A stretch of DNA of 41,350 bases from Tissierella pigra (GTDB lineage: Bacteria > Bacillota > Clostridia > Tissierellales > Tissierellaceae), in the NCBI RefSeq assembly GCF_009695605.1, contig NZ_VUNQ01000031.1, positions 1 to 41,350 on the forward strand, written 5' to 3'. Under the pieces are notes generated by a model. That model had not been told where the DNA came from, searched no databases, and saw nothing but the letters and a program-made list of their open reading frames with translations. A program made the translations under genes and the position numbers. Positions 32,499 through 41,350 of this stretch are shown in pieces. Numbering within the stretch: position 1 is the first letter of the stretch; every line of letters begins with the position of its first letter.

Positions 32499-33254
32499 AT
32501 GAGAATTATTATTTCACCTGCAAAAAAGATGAAAGTAGATTCCGATGACTTAGGTCATCGCCATATACCAGAATTTATAAAGGATGCAGAAATCCTGCTT
32601 ACATATTTACGAGAATTAGACTATAAAGAAGTGAAATCCATATGGAAATGCAGTGATAAAATTGCAGAGCTTAATTACAATCGTATTAGAAACATGGATT
32701 TATATAGAAATCTCACACCTGCAATTCTATCATATGAAGGAATTCAGTACCAGTATATGGCTCCTGGAGTATTTGAAGAAGAGGAGTTAGAATATATTGA
32801 TGAGCATTTACGAATTTTATCAGGATTTTATGGAATATTACGTCCCTTTGATGGTGTTGTACCATATAGACTAGAAATGCAGGCTAAGCCTATAGACTGG
32901 CATTTTAATTCACTATATGAATTTTGGGGTCATAAGCTGGCTAAAAATCTTTTTTCAGAAAGTCAATATATTGTAAATTTAGCATCAAAGGAGTACAGTA
33001 AATGTATTTCCAACTACTTAGATGAAAATGTAAAATTTATTACCTGCGTATTTGGAGAATTAATTAATGGAAAGGTAGTTGAAAAGGGAACTTTTGCAAA
33101 AATGGCAAGGGGGGAGATGGTACGATTCATGACAGAAAAACGAATTAAGGATATGAAGGACATAAAAAGATTTGATAGACTAGGCTATATTTTTAACCAT
33201 AAACTATCTAATGAGAATACATATGTTTTTATTAAAAATAACAGTGAAAGATAA
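32499..33254 (+). CDS. yaaA: peroxide stress protein YaaA (UPF0246)
   Basis: The 251-residue protein opens with IIISPAKKM and has the family blocks FYGILRPFDGVVPYRLEMQ and FVFGEL-like CVFGELINGKV. In Escherichia coli YaaA lowers free iron and limits DNA damage under hydrogen peroxide, and related proteins bind DNA. The ATG at 32499 has GGAAAGGA before it. The IS1182 insertion separates it from the promoter-like TATAAT at 30810, so its expression may now depend on the IS end. Confidence 0.92.
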   Translation: MRIIISPAKKMKVDSDDLGHRHIPEFIKDAEILLTYLRELDYKEVKSIWKCSDKIAELNYNRIRNMDLYRNLTPAILSYEGIQYQYMAPGVFEEEELEYIDEHLRILSGFYGILRPFDGVVPYRLEMQAKPIDWHFNSLYEFWGHKLAKNLFSESQYIVNLASKEYSKCISNYLDENVKFITCVFGELINGKVVEKGTFAKMARGEMVRFMTEKRIKDMKDIKRFDRLGYIFNHKLSNENTYVFIKNNSER

Positions 33255-33340
33255 ACCATAATATATAGTATAAAATATATATTGAATTAGGAATTTTGGA
33301 TTTTATTAGATTTAGAAGTAATAACATCAGCCCATGGCTC

Positions 33341-33369
33341 TTGTAAATATTCCATGATTTCTGTATAAT
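33341..33369 (+). promoter_or_regulatory. promoter of the WG-repeat lipoprotein gene
   Basis: TTGTAA (33341-33346), a 17-bp spacer and TATAAT (33364-33369), 28 bp before the ATG. Confidence 0.7.
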
Positions 33370-33397
33370 TGTTTTATTAACATAAGAGAGGTGTGCC

Positions 33398-35164
33398 ATG
33401 AAAAAAGTAGGAATAATAGCTTTAAGTTTATTGATTTTATTTAATTTAGTTGGTTGTGTAAACAAAGGGAATGAGGAAGTAGTAAAGCTCTATCCCGCAT
33501 TTAAAACAGAGAAAAATACTAAAACTTGGGGATATATCAATAAATCTGGTAAATTTATTATAGAACCTCAATATCAAAGAGTATTAGATTTCTCTAAAAA
33601 TGGAGTTGCAGAAGTTTATAAAAATGGTGGAGTAGGACTGATTAACTCTAAAGGTGAAGAAATAATAGCGCCTCAATATCAGCAAATAATAGATTTAGAT
33701 GGAGGATATTTTCTAGGATATGATGGAGAATTAATTTATATTTTTGATTCCAAAGGTAAGGAATATTTTTCAGGAGAATATATTTATGTAGGCAGTTATA
33801 GTGATGACTTATTTGGAGTAGGTAAAATCACAGATGGTGGCGAAGTGTTGATGGGATATGTAAATAAGTCTGGAATGGAAATAATAGAACCTGCTTATAG
33901 TAGAGTTTATGATTTCCACAATGGAAAAGCTTTAGTATTAGAGGGAAAAGATAAATATAAGATTATAGATAAAAAGGGAAATATAATTAAAGAATTAGAA
34001 TATCCTTTAGTAGTTCCATCTGTAGATGACAATATTTATCTTGTAAAAGATGAAAATGGTTTATTTGGTTATATAGATAATGAAGACAATACTTTAATAG
34101 AACCAAAGTTTAATAAAGGAAATATATTTGAAAATGGAAATGCAGTAGTAGCAGTAGGAGAAGATGATAATTACTTGTATGGGTTAATAGATAGAGAAGG
34201 TAAATATTTATTAGAACCTGAATACAGGAATATAGTGGGTTTTGGAAATGGATATTATGGTGTTGAAAAGGAAATGGATGGTAAAGAGATTAAATATGCA
34301 ATTTCAAATAATAAGGGTGAATTACTTACAGACTTCACATATTCTAATTTAAATAATATTAATATAAAAAATAATTTCATTTCAGTATTTGATGGCAAAG
34401 AAACATATATATTAAATTTTAATGGTGATAAAGTAGAATTACCAGTATTAAAGGGAAAAGGTGAATTAAGTTTTGATGGTAATGTTCTTAGAAAAGTGTC
34501 CCTTAATAAATTAAGCTACTATAATTCAAAGGGAGAAATCATTTGGGAAGAAAACAGTGATTATGTCCTTAGTGAAGATGTAAATTTAAAAGAAAAGACA
34601 TATGTGGAAGAAGGCATAAATATACGTTATCCATATGTTGAAGGGATGAAAAATAAAGAAGTAGAAGAAAAAATAAACAAAGAACTATATAATAGATTTA
34701 TGAACAATGAAGGACATGCGTTTTATGAAGTAACTTATGATGTAAATAGAATAAATGATTTATTGACTATCAGTAAATATTATCAGTATTCCGATAATGG
34801 TGAAACTGAAGTTGTTGGAAATGGAGAAGTATATAATATTAGTTTACAAAATGGAAAGTTCTTTAATTTAGGAGATTTATTTAAAGATGATTCTGATTAT
34901 AAGAAGATTGTATCTGAAAATATAGCAGGTAAATTGGTAAATAGCATTATGGATGGGAGTACTATTTATGGTATTGAAAACTTTACTGGAGTAGATGAAG
35001 AACAAAGTTTTATCCCAACTATGGATCAATTGAATATTGTGTTTAAATCTGCTAATCCATTGACTGATATTGAAACCATTAGTATACCTCAAAAAGATAT
35101 AGAGGATGTATTGGACATGGGTAAAGAGTTTTGGTGGGCTTTAATGGTAAGTAAAGGATTTTAG
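33398..35164 (+). CDS. WG-repeat lipoprotein with C-terminal DUF3298-type domain
   Basis: A 588-residue exported lipoprotein. The signal LLILFNLVGC gives the lipobox cysteine at residue 20. Residues about 40-385 hold roughly eight to nine WG-type repeats, for example WGYINKSGKFIIEPQYQRV, VGLINSKGEEIIAPQYQQI and YGLIDREGKYLLEPEYRNI. The C-terminal part (about 410-585) resembles the DUF4163/DUF3298 pair found in RsiV-like proteins: NIRYPYVEGMKNKEVEEKIN and GKFFNLGDLFKDDSDYK. It is anchored on the outer face of the membrane; its binding partner is unknown. Confidence 0.82.
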   Translation: MKKVGIIALSLLILFNLVGCVNKGNEEVVKLYPAFKTEKNTKTWGYINKSGKFIIEPQYQRVLDFSKNGVAEVYKNGGVGLINSKGEEIIAPQYQQIIDLDGGYFLGYDGELIYIFDSKGKEYFSGEYIYVGSYSDDLFGVGKITDGGEVLMGYVNKSGMEIIEPAYSRVYDFHNGKALVLEGKDKYKIIDKKGNIIKELEYPLVVPSVDDNIYLVKDENGLFGYIDNEDNTLIEPKFNKGNIFENGNAVVAVGEDDNYLYGLIDREGKYLLEPEYRNIVGFGNGYYGVEKEMDGKEIKYAISNNKGELLTDFTYSNLNNINIKNNFISVFDGKETYILNFNGDKVELPVLKGKGELSFDGNVLRKVSLNKLSYYNSKGEIIWEENSDYVLSEDVNLKEKTYVEEGINIRYPYVEGMKNKEVEEKINKELYNRFMNNEGHAFYEVTYDVNRINDLLTISKYYQYSDNGETEVVGNGEVYNISLQNGKFFNLGDLFKDDSDYKKIVSENIAGKLVNSIMDGSTIYGIENFTGVDEEQSFIPTMDQLNIVFKSANPLTDIETISIPQKDIEDVLDMGKEFWWALMVSKGF

Positions 35165-35196
35165 AAAACAGGGGATTTTCTCCTGTTTTATTTTTG
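35165..35196 (+). terminator. Rho-independent terminator after the WG-repeat gene
   Basis: AAAACAGGGGA pairs with TCTCCTGTTTT (one G-U pair), and TATTTTT follows. It lies close before the next gene's GGAGG site. Confidence 0.75.
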
Positions 35197-35207
35197 GAGG
35201 TTGAAAA

Positions 35208-36578
35208 ATGGTAAAGAAAAAAGAATTAATTGAATTTGAAATAAAAGAAGTAGGCTTTCCTAATAAGGGAAGAGGAGAATTTGAAGGTCATAATATTAAG
35301 TTTAAAGGTGGAATAGAGGGGCAGAAAGTAGAGGCTAGAGTAAGTAGAAAAAGAAAAGGCTATATAGAGGCAAAAATAGTTAATATAGTGGAAAAGTCTC
35401 CCATAGAAACAGAAGAAGGATGTCCACATTTTGGAATTTGTGGAGGATGCACTTATCAATCCTTATCATATGAAAATGAATTAGAGCTAAAGGAAAAGCA
35501 AATAAAAGCCTTATTTGAACAGGAAGAACTAGATATAAACTTTCTAGGCATAGAAAAAAGTCCAGAAGTTAATGGATATAGAAATAAAATGGAGTATACC
35601 TTTGGAGATGAAGAAAAGGATGGACCATTGGCGTTGGGTCTTCATCGTAAAGGTAGATTTTATGAAGTGGTAAATGTTGAAAATTGCAATATAGTAGATA
35701 AAGATTTTACTAATATACTTACTACTGTTCTTAATTATTTTGGAGAATTAAATACAAGCTACTATAACAAAAGATTACATTCAGGATTTCTAAGACATTT
35801 GGTAGTTAGAAAAGCTTTATCAACTGGTGAAATACTTGTAAATCTAGTAACATCTAGTCAAGAGGAGCTAAATAAAGAAGACTTTATAAATAAATTAAAT
35901 GAGATTTCCACCATAGGAAAAATAACTGGAATAATTCATACTATAAATGATGGATTGTCAGATGTAGTGAAGGCAGATAAACTGGAAGTATTATATGGTA
36001 GAGATTATATTATAGAAGAAATCTTAGGATTGAGATTTCAAATATCTCCATTTTCCTTCTTTCAAACCAATACATTTGGTGCTGAGAGGCTGTATTCTAT
36101 GGTAAGAGAATTTGCAGGAGATATAGATGATAAGGTGGTTTTTGACCTGTATTCAGGTACAGGAACTATTGCTCAAATAATGGCACCTGTTGCTAAAAAA
36201 GTAATAGGTATTGAAATAGTAGAAGAAGCAGTAGAAAAGGCTCGTGAAAATGCTAAACTAAATAATTTAGATAATGTAGAGTTTATAGCTGGTGATGTAT
36301 TAAAGGCTGTAGATGAACTAAAGGAAAAACCAGATCTAATAGTCATAGATCCACCAAGAGACGGAATTCATCCGAAGGCTATAAATAAAATCATAGATTT
36401 TAACCCAGAGGTATTTGTATATGTAAGCTGCAATCCGGTTACTTTAGTAAGGGATTTAAAGGTGTTTATTGAGAGGGGATACAAGGTAGAGAAAGCAAAA
36501 TGTATGGACCAGTTTCCAAGGACTCCTCACGTTGAGAGTATAATTCTGATGACGCATTGTGGTTCGGAGGGGAAATAA
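35208..36578 (+). CDS. 23S rRNA (uracil-5-)-methyltransferase, RlmD/RlmCD type
   Basis: A SAM-dependent RNA m5U methyltransferase of 456 aa with an N-terminal TRAM domain (1-60), Fe-S cysteines 72, 78, 81 and 160, a substrate loop QTNTFGAERLY, the SAM motif VFDLYSGTGTIAQIM and the catalytic Cys408 in VSCNP, with the general-base Glu in TPHVES. It would modify 23S rRNA (position 747 or 1939 type) in the ribosome. The site specificity is not fixed by sequence alone. A terminator-like hairpin follows. Confidence 0.9.
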   Translation: MVKKKELIEFEIKEVGFPNKGRGEFEGHNIKFKGGIEGQKVEARVSRKRKGYIEAKIVNIVEKSPIETEEGCPHFGICGGCTYQSLSYENELELKEKQIKALFEQEELDINFLGIEKSPEVNGYRNKMEYTFGDEEKDGPLALGLHRKGRFYEVVNVENCNIVDKDFTNILTTVLNYFGELNTSYYNKRLHSGFLRHLVVRKALSTGEILVNLVTSSQEELNKEDFINKLNEISTIGKITGIIHTINDGLSDVVKADKLEVLYGRDYIIEEILGLRFQISPFSFFQTNTFGAERLYSMVREFAGDIDDKVVFDLYSGTGTIAQIMAPVAKKVIGIEIVEEAVEKARENAKLNNLDNVEFIAGDVLKAVDELKEKPDLIVIDPPRDGIHPKAINKIIDFNPEVFVYVSCNPVTLVRDLKVFIERGYKVEKAKCMDQFPRTPHVESIILMTHCGSEGK

Positions 36579-36620
36579 CAGAGGTTGACCACAACATATA
36601 GTGGTTCGAGGACGAAAATT

Positions 36621-36658
36621 GGGTCAAAAATCGGTTAAAAAACACCGATTTTCGACCC
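36621..36658 (+). terminator. terminator-like hairpin
   Basis: GGGTCAAAAATCGGT pairs with ACCGATTTTCGACCC with one mismatch and an 8-nt loop. The T-run is short. From 36659 to 36849 I see no gene or clear site. Confidence 0.55.
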
Positions 36659-36867
36659 TTTAAAATAGGGTGTTTTATAGATGACATAGGGTAATATGAG
36701 TGATGAAGATAGAAAATGGGAATTTTAGGTTGATAAATGGATGGATGATTTATATACTATAGATGAACATAAGTAGATTATTGTAACGTAAACGAAAATC
36801 TATATCTTAAACTATTTTATGAATGGTACTTTCTCACTAACTTAATTTAATGAGAGGAGATGGATAT

Positions 36868-37389
36868 TTGAGAAAAAGATTATTAAAGCGATTTTCATAT
36901 TTATATACTGGCGAATTGATGTCAGTAGTAATGTTTATTGTCGTATTTTTTTTCCTTAATAAAGTCTATCCCCAATTACGATTGTATTCGCTAAGCTTTT
37001 TTTGGCTTTCTTTTTTTCTTTTGGAATTTCTACTAGTGCAGGGAAGTATATATTGGTATACAAAATGGAAGAGATTAAAAGTAGAGAATACAATAAAAAC
37101 TTCTATAGAAACTATTAAGAGGTATAAAAGCTTGAAAAAATTAAATATTATACTGATAATTATTTCAATTTTTGCTTTTGCTTTTGATTTTTTCATATGG
37201 TATCCATCATTACCTTTAGTTAGTCTAGGGATTGCTGGATTTATTTATATATTTGCAGTACTTGAATATATTAACTATTTCCATCTTCAACTTTCTTATG
37301 ATAATCTTTCTGATGTCAAGTATTTATTAAGAACAAAAAGATTAAAAAAATCATGTCTAAGCAGAGATTTTGGTCGTGATGGAAAATAG
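36868..37389 (+). CDS. small integral membrane protein, unknown function
   Basis: A 173-residue protein with four hydrophobic segments (about 15-32, 37-58, 92-112 and 117-138) and a basic C-terminal tail (LLRTKRLKKSC). The TTG at 36868 has GAGGAGA 7 nt before it; an in-frame ATG at 36850 has no ribosome site. It lies 43 bp before the B12/radical-SAM gene and probably forms a pair with it. I do not recognise the family; a role in presenting a membrane substrate is only a guess. Confidence 0.5.
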   Translation: MRKRLLKRFSYLYTGELMSVVMFIVVFFFLNKVYPQLRLYSLSFFWLSFFLLEFLLVQGSIYWYTKWKRLKVENTIKTSIETIKRYKSLKKLNIILIIISIFAFAFDFFIWYPSLPLVSLGIAGFIYIFAVLEYINYFHLQLSYDNLSDVKYLLRTKRLKKSCLSRDFGRDGK

Positions 37390-37432
37390 TATAATATTGC
37401 AAAGACTCCTTAGGAGAGGGAGGAATGAGAAG

Positions 37433-38728
37433 TTGATAAAACAAGATAGAGTCAAAAAAAGAAAAAAGATTTTAATGATTACAGCAGAAAACAAGGAAAT
37501 TAATTCTTTTAGAAAAAAACAATTCAACAACTTTATTCAAATTACAATGCCATACTTAGCAGGTTTTATTGATGAATCAAAATATGATATTGTTTTAATT
37601 GATGAATACAATCAAAGGATTCCCTATGACAATCACTTTGATTTAGTTGCAATAACTGTTAATACTCCCAATGCAGTTCACTGCTATAAAATTGCTGAAA
37701 ACTTTAAACAACAAGGCTCAAAAGTGGTAATGGGAGGACCTCATGTAACCCTATTGCCTGAGGAGGCAATGAGTTATTGTGATTATATTATAGTTGGAGA
37801 AGCAGAGGAGACGTGGCCTAAGTTCCTTGAAGATTTCTATAATGACTGTGCTAAGGAGAAATACATGTGTGATGATATACCATCATTACGTGGCTTACCT
37901 ATTCCGAAAAGAAATCTTGTTAAAAAAAGATTTTTAACAAAAGGAGCAGTTATTGCTACAAGAGGTTGTCCGTATAAGTGTAGTTATTGTAATCTAAAGC
38001 AGATATATTGTGACTCATTTAGGACTCGCCCCATAGAAGAAGTTATAGAAGATATTAAAAATATCAGAAGTAAATATTTTGTCTTTTGGGATGATAATTT
38101 TTTTGGAGATATAGAATATGCAAAGAAATTAATGATTGAACTTAGAAAGTTAAAAAAGAAATGGGCAGCACAGGTTACATTGGAACGCTGTCAAGACGAG
38201 GAACTCTTAAAAATTGCTAAAGAGGCAGGATGCATATATTTTTTTGTTGGATTAGAGTCTTTTTCACAAGAAGGTCTTAATAGTGTAAACAAGGGAATTA
38301 ATAATGTAGATAAATATAAGAAAATTATAAATCTAATACATCATAATGGAATATCAATACAAGCAGGTATAATATTTGGTCTTGATACAGATACAAAAGA
38401 TATATTTAAAGAAACCCTAATTGCATGTAATGAATTAGGGATAGATGGAGCTACAGTTAGTATATTAACTCCATTGCCTAGAACTCCCATATATGAGCAG
38501 ATGAAAAATGAGGGGAGATTGAATACCACAGACTGGACATATTATAATGGAAAGACAAGGGTAGCATTTAAGCCTAAGAATATGACAGAGGATGAACTTT
38601 ATGAAGGATATATTTGGTTTAGAAAGCAATTCTATTCTATAAAATCTATTTGGAGACGGTTGAGGGTATCTAAAGCAAATATATTATATAACCTTGCAAT
38701 GAATCTAGGATATAAACTATCTATATAA
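37433..38728 (+). CDS. radical SAM enzyme with B12-binding-like N-terminal domain
   Basis: A 431-residue class B-like radical SAM protein. The N-terminal Rossmann-type domain (about 15-150) includes KVVMGGPHVTLLPEEAMSYC and VGEAEETWPKF, as in cobalamin-binding radical SAM proteins. The DxHxxG lower-ligand motif is absent, however, so B12 would bind base-off without a His ligand or not at all. The 4Fe-4S cysteines are 179, 183 and 186 (RGCPYKCSYC). The rest is an Elp3-like TIM barrel ending LTPLPRTPIYEQMK. The TTG at 37433 has GAGGGAGGA 8 nt before it; the frame is open to 37370. Relatives act in lipid, hopanoid or antibiotic methylation and C-C bond formation. Confidence 0.75.
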   Translation: MIKQDRVKKRKKILMITAENKEINSFRKKQFNNFIQITMPYLAGFIDESKYDIVLIDEYNQRIPYDNHFDLVAITVNTPNAVHCYKIAENFKQQGSKVVMGGPHVTLLPEEAMSYCDYIIVGEAEETWPKFLEDFYNDCAKEKYMCDDIPSLRGLPIPKRNLVKKRFLTKGAVIATRGCPYKCSYCNLKQIYCDSFRTRPIEEVIEDIKNIRSKYFVFWDDNFFGDIEYAKKLMIELRKLKKKWAAQVTLERCQDEELLKIAKEAGCIYFFVGLESFSQEGLNSVNKGINNVDKYKKIINLIHHNGISIQAGIIFGLDTDTKDIFKETLIACNELGIDGATVSILTPLPRTPIYEQMKNEGRLNTTDWTYYNGKTRVAFKPKNMTEDELYEGYIWFRKQFYSIKSIWRRLRVSKANILYNLAMNLGYKLSI

Positions 38729-38851
38729 AGTTTAATGAAATAGAACAATGAGAAAAGTGGGGATTTAAGTCAACGTATTGGAATCTGCCGTTAAGACACA
38801 TTATATATATAGTTCATCTAACAAGTAAGAAAAAATATAATTAATTAAACC

Positions 38852-38892
38852 ATAAATGCATTGAAATTCATATAAAATTTAATGCATTTATT
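38852..38892 (+). terminator. hairpin terminator after the radical SAM gene
   Basis: ATAAATGCATTGAAAT pairs with ATTTAATGCATTTAT with one bulge, and TTTTAAAT follows. Confidence 0.6.
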
Positions 38893-38918
38893 TTAAATAA
38901 AAACTAAATAAAGGGTAA

Positions 38919-38967
38919 AGGGCGAAGTTTTAGTCAAGTAAAGACTAAATAAACTTCGCCTTTTTTT
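38919..38967 (+). terminator. strong terminator before the element genes
   Basis: GGGCGAAGTTTTAGTC pairs with GACTAAATAAACTTCGCC (small bulge) and seven T follow. It sits directly before the pair of integrative-element genes. Confidence 0.75.
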
Positions 38968-39001
38968 ATGCCTAAAAACAAAACAGAGAGGATTGAGAAC
39001 A

Positions 39002-39691
39002 ATGTCAAAATTATTTATGTATGGCACTTCATTAGAGGGGATAGAACAGCTGATGGTTATGGTGCCAAATTTTCAGCCAAGGAGAGGTGGCATAGTAATT
39101 AATAATTATTTCAATTGTGAAGGAGGTGTTAAGGATTGTAATTCCAGCTTGATTAATGTAAGTAATAGATGCAATGACTGTAAAAATATTCATTCTAGTT
39201 TCTTATCCGATGTGGACAAGGTCAGGTACAAAGGTTTAATAAATGAATGCTTTAAAAAGATAAGAAATTTTTCATTTAAAAATAGGCTGAAACATCTTAC
39301 TGATAGCTTTAAAGGAGAAGTATTTTTAAATTCCAATCATAAAGAAAGATTCTATCGTGTGATTTACGAACAAGATCTTGATATCTATGATATATCTCCA
39401 AGATATATTGCCGTCATATTTCTTTTTACTTCTGATGAGACTCTATGGAATCTATTAGAGCATACAGTAAAACCAAATGGATTTGATTTTAATAAGTGTA
39501 GCCTTAAGCAAATAAGTACAGAAGGCTATGCCATATATCAAATGGCTAAGACCATATGGACAGGAAAAGAAAGTATTGAGATTAATGAAATAGCTGATGT
39601 AGATTTAATTGATGATAAGACCTTTAAGACTATTATTAATGCATCACTAATTACAAGATATGGTACAGATATGTTTTTAATTACAAAGTAG
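39002..39691 (+). CDS. integrative-element-associated protein with Cys cluster
   Basis: A 229-residue protein starting MSKLFMYGTSLEGIEQLMV and containing PNFQPRRGGIVINNYFNC. Five Cys lie in about 40-65 (NC, DC, RCNDC), which could bind a metal. I recall similar proteins beside ArdA-type genes in conjugative elements of Clostridia, but cannot name a family. ATG at 39002 has GAGAGG 10 nt before it; a TTG at 38993 is the alternative. It is 17 bp from the next gene, so the two are co-transcribed. Confidence 0.5.
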   Translation: MSKLFMYGTSLEGIEQLMVMVPNFQPRRGGIVINNYFNCEGGVKDCNSSLINVSNRCNDCKNIHSSFLSDVDKVRYKGLINECFKKIRNFSFKNRLKHLTDSFKGEVFLNSNHKERFYRVIYEQDLDIYDISPRYIAVIFLFTSDETLWNLLEHTVKPNGFDFNKCSLKQISTEGYAIYQMAKTIWTGKESIEINEIADVDLIDDKTFKTIINASLITRYGTDMFLITK

Positions 39692-39708
39692 AATGGAGGG
39701 GATAAGAC

Positions 39709-41274
39709 TTGAACATAACAATTAAAAAATCTAACGGAGAAAATGAAAAGACTAGATCCATATGGTTTCCCATTGAAGAAGAAAACTTAGATAAGATATG
39801 CAGTGAACTAGGAATAGAAATGACTACAGAATCAAATTGTTATATTGAAAGTAGCATGGATAGAAACTTTCTAAACATACTGCATGATAAAAACTGTAAT
39901 ATAGATGAACTAAACTATTTGATGAAAAGACTAGATGGGTTTAGTAAAAAGGAGATAGAAAGATTTTATGCTGCATCCTTTGCAGAAAATCCTAAGACAA
40001 TGGCAGAGTTAATAAATCTAAGTTTTAATATGCATTGCTATAGTCTTGTATCTGACTTTAATAATCTGGAAAAGGTGGGAAAAGATCTATATCTAACTGA
40101 GAGGCAGGCAGTATCGACAAAAGAATTAGATGAACTTGATGGTGAATCATATGCAATGGATGTAATAAAAAACAACCCCAATCCTATAATCACACCATAT
40201 GGAGTCCTATATAAAAATAACAATGTACCTGAACAAGTATATAACGGAAAGCAGTTCCCTCCATATATATGGAAAGAAACAATAGTAGCAGTACAGATGA
40301 CTGCAAAGGGAGAGAATGAATATATCTATCTTCCTTGTTCAGATGTTGAAGTTGAAAAGGCACTGATGAGATTAGAAACACCTTATCTCCATGATTGTGA
40401 GGTGGCAGTTGATAGCCATAGTTTTCCCGACAACATATTAAATATTGTTTCTTCAAGTACAACATCAGTAATTAAGGTAGATGCCTTAAATAAACTATCA
40501 AAGCATTATAGTGAGATGGGAAGTCAAGATACAAGATATTTTGAAAAACTTATGGATCATATTAAGCCTCGAACTATTGATGAAGTCTTTGCACTTGCAG
40601 AATCCATGTATGAATTTGAACTCTTTGATGGCATTAAAGATATAGAAAGCTATGGGAGATATATGATATGTGAATCAGGACGTTTTGAATATGATCCAAA
40701 TCTTGAAGAATACATTGATTTTAAAAGATATGGCAGAGAAAAAATGGCACAGGAAGATGGCGCATTTTCAAATAAGGGATACATTATTTATCATGGATAT
40801 AATCAAAAGCTTGCCAATTTATTATTCGAAAATCTAGGCATAATGATTCCTGAAGATAAAGAATTAAAGACATTGAAGTTATATATGCCTTTAACTGTTA
40901 CAACCTATGATATTAAAAATGATTATGGCGATAGAGAAACCTTAAATGAACCAATGGAATTAGGAAACTATGAAATAGTTGATTATATTGATGAAATCCT
41001 TGAAGCCATAGAAAGAGATACTCTTCCAGAAGAAAAAGAAAGAGGCCTTATGCGTTACTATGATGAACATGACAGTGTAAATGGGAAGGTAGCTAAATAT
41101 GAATTTTCTGTTGAAATGGTAGATGATGAACTAATGGGTGTAGCAATACTAACATTAAATGATGATTTAACCTATAAAGAGCTTGGGAAAATAAAAGAAA
41201 ATGTGATTGGACAGGCTGCAGACGGCTATGTGCCCAAAAATAATATGGGACGAAGTTATATAGAAATGGTGTAA
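39709..41274 (+). CDS. ArdA-like antirestriction protein, element-associated
   Basis: A 521-residue, acidic protein with repeated units: RSIWFPIEEENLDKICSELG (about 17-36) and EYIYLPCSDVEVEKALMRLE (about 204-223) start related modules, each followed by a long helical part. A C-terminal domain (about 395-521) reads KLYMPLTVTTYDIKNDYGD and YDEHDSVNGKVAKYEF. The layout resembles ArdA-type/antirestriction proteins of integrative conjugative elements, which imitate DNA and block type I restriction enzymes. Function here is inferred. The TTG at 39709 has GGAGGGG 5 nt before it. The gene marks the start of a mobile region that runs out of the window. Confidence 0.55.
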   Translation: MNITIKKSNGENEKTRSIWFPIEEENLDKICSELGIEMTTESNCYIESSMDRNFLNILHDKNCNIDELNYLMKRLDGFSKKEIERFYAASFAENPKTMAELINLSFNMHCYSLVSDFNNLEKVGKDLYLTERQAVSTKELDELDGESYAMDVIKNNPNPIITPYGVLYKNNNVPEQVYNGKQFPPYIWKETIVAVQMTAKGENEYIYLPCSDVEVEKALMRLETPYLHDCEVAVDSHSFPDNILNIVSSSTTSVIKVDALNKLSKHYSEMGSQDTRYFEKLMDHIKPRTIDEVFALAESMYEFELFDGIKDIESYGRYMICESGRFEYDPNLEEYIDFKRYGREKMAQEDGAFSNKGYIIYHGYNQKLANLLFENLGIMIPEDKELKTLKLYMPLTVTTYDIKNDYGDRETLNEPMELGNYEIVDYIDEILEAIERDTLPEEKERGLMRYYDEHDSVNGKVAKYEFSVEMVDDELMGVAILTLNDDLTYKELGKIKENVIGQAADGYVPKNNMGRSYIEMV

Positions 41275-41350
41275 ATACGTACATTCCATAAAATATAGGT
41301 ACATATTATTTTTATAAATCTATCCATTTCCTTTAAAATATAATTAGGGC

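Noticed and set aside
36579-36620. Palindrome ACCAC…GTGGT after the rRNA methyltransferase gene
   Set aside because: Only five paired bases on each side; too weak to call, and the terminator hairpin follows.
1-41350. tRNA or rRNA genes
   Set aside because: I found no cloverleaf with a GTTCRA-type T-loop and acceptor stem, and no rRNA-like stretch.

Overview
The window is AT-rich (roughly 30% G+C by eye) and reads as chromosome of a low-GC Gram-positive anaerobe, most likely class Clostridia or a Tissierellia-type relative. The reasons are strong AGGAGG-type ribosome sites, many GTG/TTG starts, a methionine T-box, a THF riboswitch upstream of folT, TPP riboswitches, an ECF sigma factor with a DUF4179-type anti-sigma protein, and clostridial-style IS elements. 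The lineage is an inference; no rRNA or tRNA gene is present to fix it.

Left part (1-12.4 kb). A zinc D,D-peptidase-like protein, a GNAT remnant and a class III aminotransferase divergent from a MocR regulator are followed by an ECF sigma/anti-sigma pair. Next is a thiamin salvage operon (thiD-thiM-thiE) behind two almost identical TPP riboswitches in tandem. A MerR/GyrI-type regulator, an IS3 orfA relic, a HutD-like protein and an unusual two-gene unit (a CBM48-like protein plus a long, Cys/Trp-poor helical protein) come after it.

Middle (12.4-20.7 kb). This is the most rearranged part. A decayed copy of the T-box terminator and first codons of metG lies at 12432-12566, and a decayed copy of the metG 3' region lies at 17371-17490. 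Between them sit a secreted-protein gene whose start codon is now ACG and whose 3' end runs into an IS66 element, and the IS66 element itself. An intact T-box and metG follow at 18.4-20.3 kb. A THF-riboswitch-controlled folT lies in the opposite direction between the relic and the intact gene.

Right part (20.7-41.3 kb). It holds a soluble chemoreceptor fused to an oligopeptide-binding domain, an XPD/DinG-like helicase with an N-terminal PD-(D/E)xK nuclease domain, and a two-component system with its own ABC exporter-type transporter (11-bp tandem operator repeats). An IS1182 element with a 15-bp palindromic direct repeat sits in the yaaA leader. Then come yaaA, a WG-repeat lipoprotein, an RlmD-type rRNA methyltransferase, a membrane protein with a B12/radical-SAM enzyme, and at the edge two genes typical of integrative elements (one resembling ArdA-type antirestriction proteins).

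The best candidates for something not yet described are the soluble chemoreceptor/peptide-binding fusion, the CBM48/helical-protein pair, and the membrane-protein/radical-SAM pair. The best genome-history story is the split, decayed metG copy around the IS66 element.
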